Assembly (NCBI GenBank): GCA_028820695.1
Contig: JAPPIB010000004.1
Coordinates: 1-64,000, forward strand
Direction: 5' to 3'
From: Acidiferrobacterales bacterium
GTDB lineage: Bacteria > Pseudomonadota > Gammaproteobacteria > Arenicellales > JAJDZL01
DNA: 64,000 nucleotides
Shown: in pieces, positions 62,839 to 64,000 of the stretch
Layout of the letters: the number at the start of each line of letters is the position of its first letter
Position numbering within the stretch: position 1 is the stretch's first letter
Notes under the pieces: generated by a model
Told to the model about the DNA's origin: nothing
Database searches by the model: none
What the model saw: only the letters and a program-made list of their open reading frames with translations
Position numbers and translations under genes: made by a program

Positions 62839-64000
62839 GCCTCGTCTTCCTGAAAGAATCTCATCACCGAAAACAGCGGATTCGCCGCAGCCTGGCCGAG
62901 ACCGCATATCGAGGCGTCCATCATTGCATTTCCGATGTCCGTAAGCAAAGCCTCATCCCACTGACCCTTTTCCATCAGCTTGACTGCCTTTTCGGTGCCA
63001 ACACGACAAGGGGTGCACTGACCACAACTCTCATCTTCGAAAAACCGCATAAGATTCAACGCCGCGTCCTTCGTGCTATCCTGGTCGCTGAGTATCACGA
63101 CTGCGTGAGACCCCACAAAGCAACCGTATTGCTCCAATTGTCCAAAGTCAAGTGGAAGGTCAGCCATGCTTGCCGGCAGAATGCCGCCTGAAGCGCCGCC
63201 GGGCAGATAGGCCCTGAATTCGTGCCCCGGTGCCATGCCGCCGCTGAACTCCTCGATCAACTCCCGTGCCGTAACTCCCGCCGGGGCAACCTTGACCCCG
63301 GGTTCATTGACGCGACCGGAAACCGAATAACTCCGAAGACCCTTGCCGCCATTGCGACCGTGTGAGGCAAACCAGTCTGATCCCTTCTCTACAATATCGC
63401 GAATCCAGTACAGAGTCTCAACATTCTGTACCAATGTCGGCCGGTCAAAGATTCCTTTCTCCGCGACATACGGCGGGCGGTGGCGCGGCAATCCTCGCTT
63501 GCCTTCGATTGATTCAATCATTGAGGATTCCTCGCCGCAGATATAGGCACCGGCCCCTCGACGAAGCTCAACGTCTGTATTCCCATACAATCCCGCTTCC
63601 TGAACCCGTGCGAGTTCCTTCAACAGAATCTCCCGGGCAGCCGGGTATTCGTCGCGTAAGTAGATATAGACAGTTTCCGCCTCCACCACCCACGCCGCGA
63701 TCAGCATGCCCTCAACAAATCGATGCGGTTCATTTTCGAGATAATAACGATCCTTGAATGTACCGGGCTCACCTTCATCCGCGTTCACTGCCATGAGCCG
63801 CGGTCCCTCGTAGCCGCGAACTATCTTCCACTTCAGACCTGTCGGAAATCCGGCCCCACCCATGCCACGCAAGGGAGATTCCTGAAGCAGTGCGACCATT
63901 TCTTCCCGTGTTCTCTTTCCGGAGTGACAACTTTCCAACAGCCTGTAGCCACCCTCAAATTGATAGGCATCCAGATCCTGATAGGATGGGATTGCTGGAC
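62823..64000 (-). CDS. fdsB: Formate dehydrogenase, NuoF-like flavin subunit (partial)
   Basis: This is the NAD-binding flavin subunit of the soluble formate dehydrogenase, related to NuoF and HoxF. It binds FMN and one [4Fe-4S] cluster and passes electrons to NAD. Blocks seen are GGAGFPTGLKW, NADEGEPGTFKDR, GAYICGEESS and the cluster cysteines in ESCGQCTPCRVG. The frame runs on to base 64000 with YQFEGGYR, typical just before the FMN region, so the start and the usual thioredoxin-like N-terminal domain lie outside the window. A start at 63938 would be false. It overlaps fdsA. Confidence 0.9.
   Translation of the reverse strand, partial: PAIPSYQDLDAYQFEGGYRLLESCHSGKRTREEMVALLQESPLRGMGGAGFPTGLKWKIVRGYEGPRLMAVNADEGEPGTFKDRYYLENEPHRFVEGMLIAAWVVEAETVYIYLRDEYPAAREILLKELARVQEAGLYGNTDVELRRGAGAYICGEESSMIESIEGKRGLPRHRPPYVAEKGIFDRPTLVQNVETLYWIRDIVEKGSDWFASHGRNGGKGLRSYSVSGRVNEPGVKVAPAGVTARELIEEFSGGMAPGHEFRAYLPGGASGGILPASMADLPLDFGQLEQYGCFVGSHAVVILSDQDSTKDAALNLMRFFEDESCGQCTPCRVGTEKAVKLMEKGQWDEALLTDIGNAMMDASICGLGQAAANPLFSVMRFFQEDEACTAN

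Overview
The window looks like the chromosome of a heterotrophic, aerobic member of the Pseudomonadota, most likely the Gammaproteobacteria. The evidence is an E. coli-like PurB, a membrane-type PyrD, and a coxB-coxA-ctaG-coxC-surf1-ctaB cluster with a DUF2909-type twin-transmembrane protein and a 38-residue cox assembly-like peptide. Transporters and enzymes for amino acids, polyamines, betaines and N-methylated amines dominate, which fits a marine or host-associated scavenger. That lifestyle is an inference. I found no rRNA, tRNA, CRISPR array, complete insertion sequence or recognisable classical transcription regulator.

Layout. 1-1.5 kb: an AlbA/Schlafen-type ATPase whose DNA-binding N-terminus seems broken. 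1.7-5.3 kb (minus): a tight unit of a 2-oxoglutarate dioxygenase, an AhpD-like protein, an (R)-amine-transaminase-like enzyme and a ferredoxin-FAD reductase. 6-11.1 kb (plus): N-formylglutamate amidohydrolase, two succinate dehydrogenase-like anchors, an SdhA-like flavoprotein lacking the covalent-FAD histidine, and a two-subunit class I fumarase, with no SdhB. 11.1-18.7 kb (minus): a six-gene set of class II aldolase, PhyH-type dioxygenase, dimethylglycine dehydrogenase-like protein, DapA-like lyase/synthase, a DadA-like FAD enzyme and a phosphonoacetaldehyde hydrolase-like HAD enzyme. This is the best candidate for an undescribed pathway, possibly for N-methylated aminophosphonates. 19.2-21 kb: AorA- and AorC-like electron-transfer subunits without the tungsten subunit AorB.

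21-36.9 kb: an M48 protease, a phosphoesterase, a branched-chain amino acid-type ABC transporter (livGFHM, with livK convergent), ArgE, an AI-2E-family permease, oligopeptidase B and a proXVW betaine/proline transporter. 37-43 kb: a coiled-coil DUF3782-like protein, a GMC oxidoreductase, a GST, a remnant of a CitE/malyl-CoA lyase-like gene, and a malate/lactate dehydrogenase-family enzyme.

43-49.5 kb: the cytochrome c oxidase cluster. 49.5-54.1 kb: purB, a pair of related secreted unknown proteins, an rRNA pseudouridine synthase and pyrD. 54.1-59.2 kb (minus): potD-potB-potC-potA-argC. 59.5 kb: a small conserved unknown. 60-64 kb (minus): the catalytic and flavin subunits of an NAD-dependent formate dehydrogenase, cut by the window edge. 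Formate, dimethylglycine-like and formylglutamate metabolism together point to one-carbon flow from N-methyl and formyl groups through tetrahydrofolate to formate and NADH. That link is an inference from gene content.
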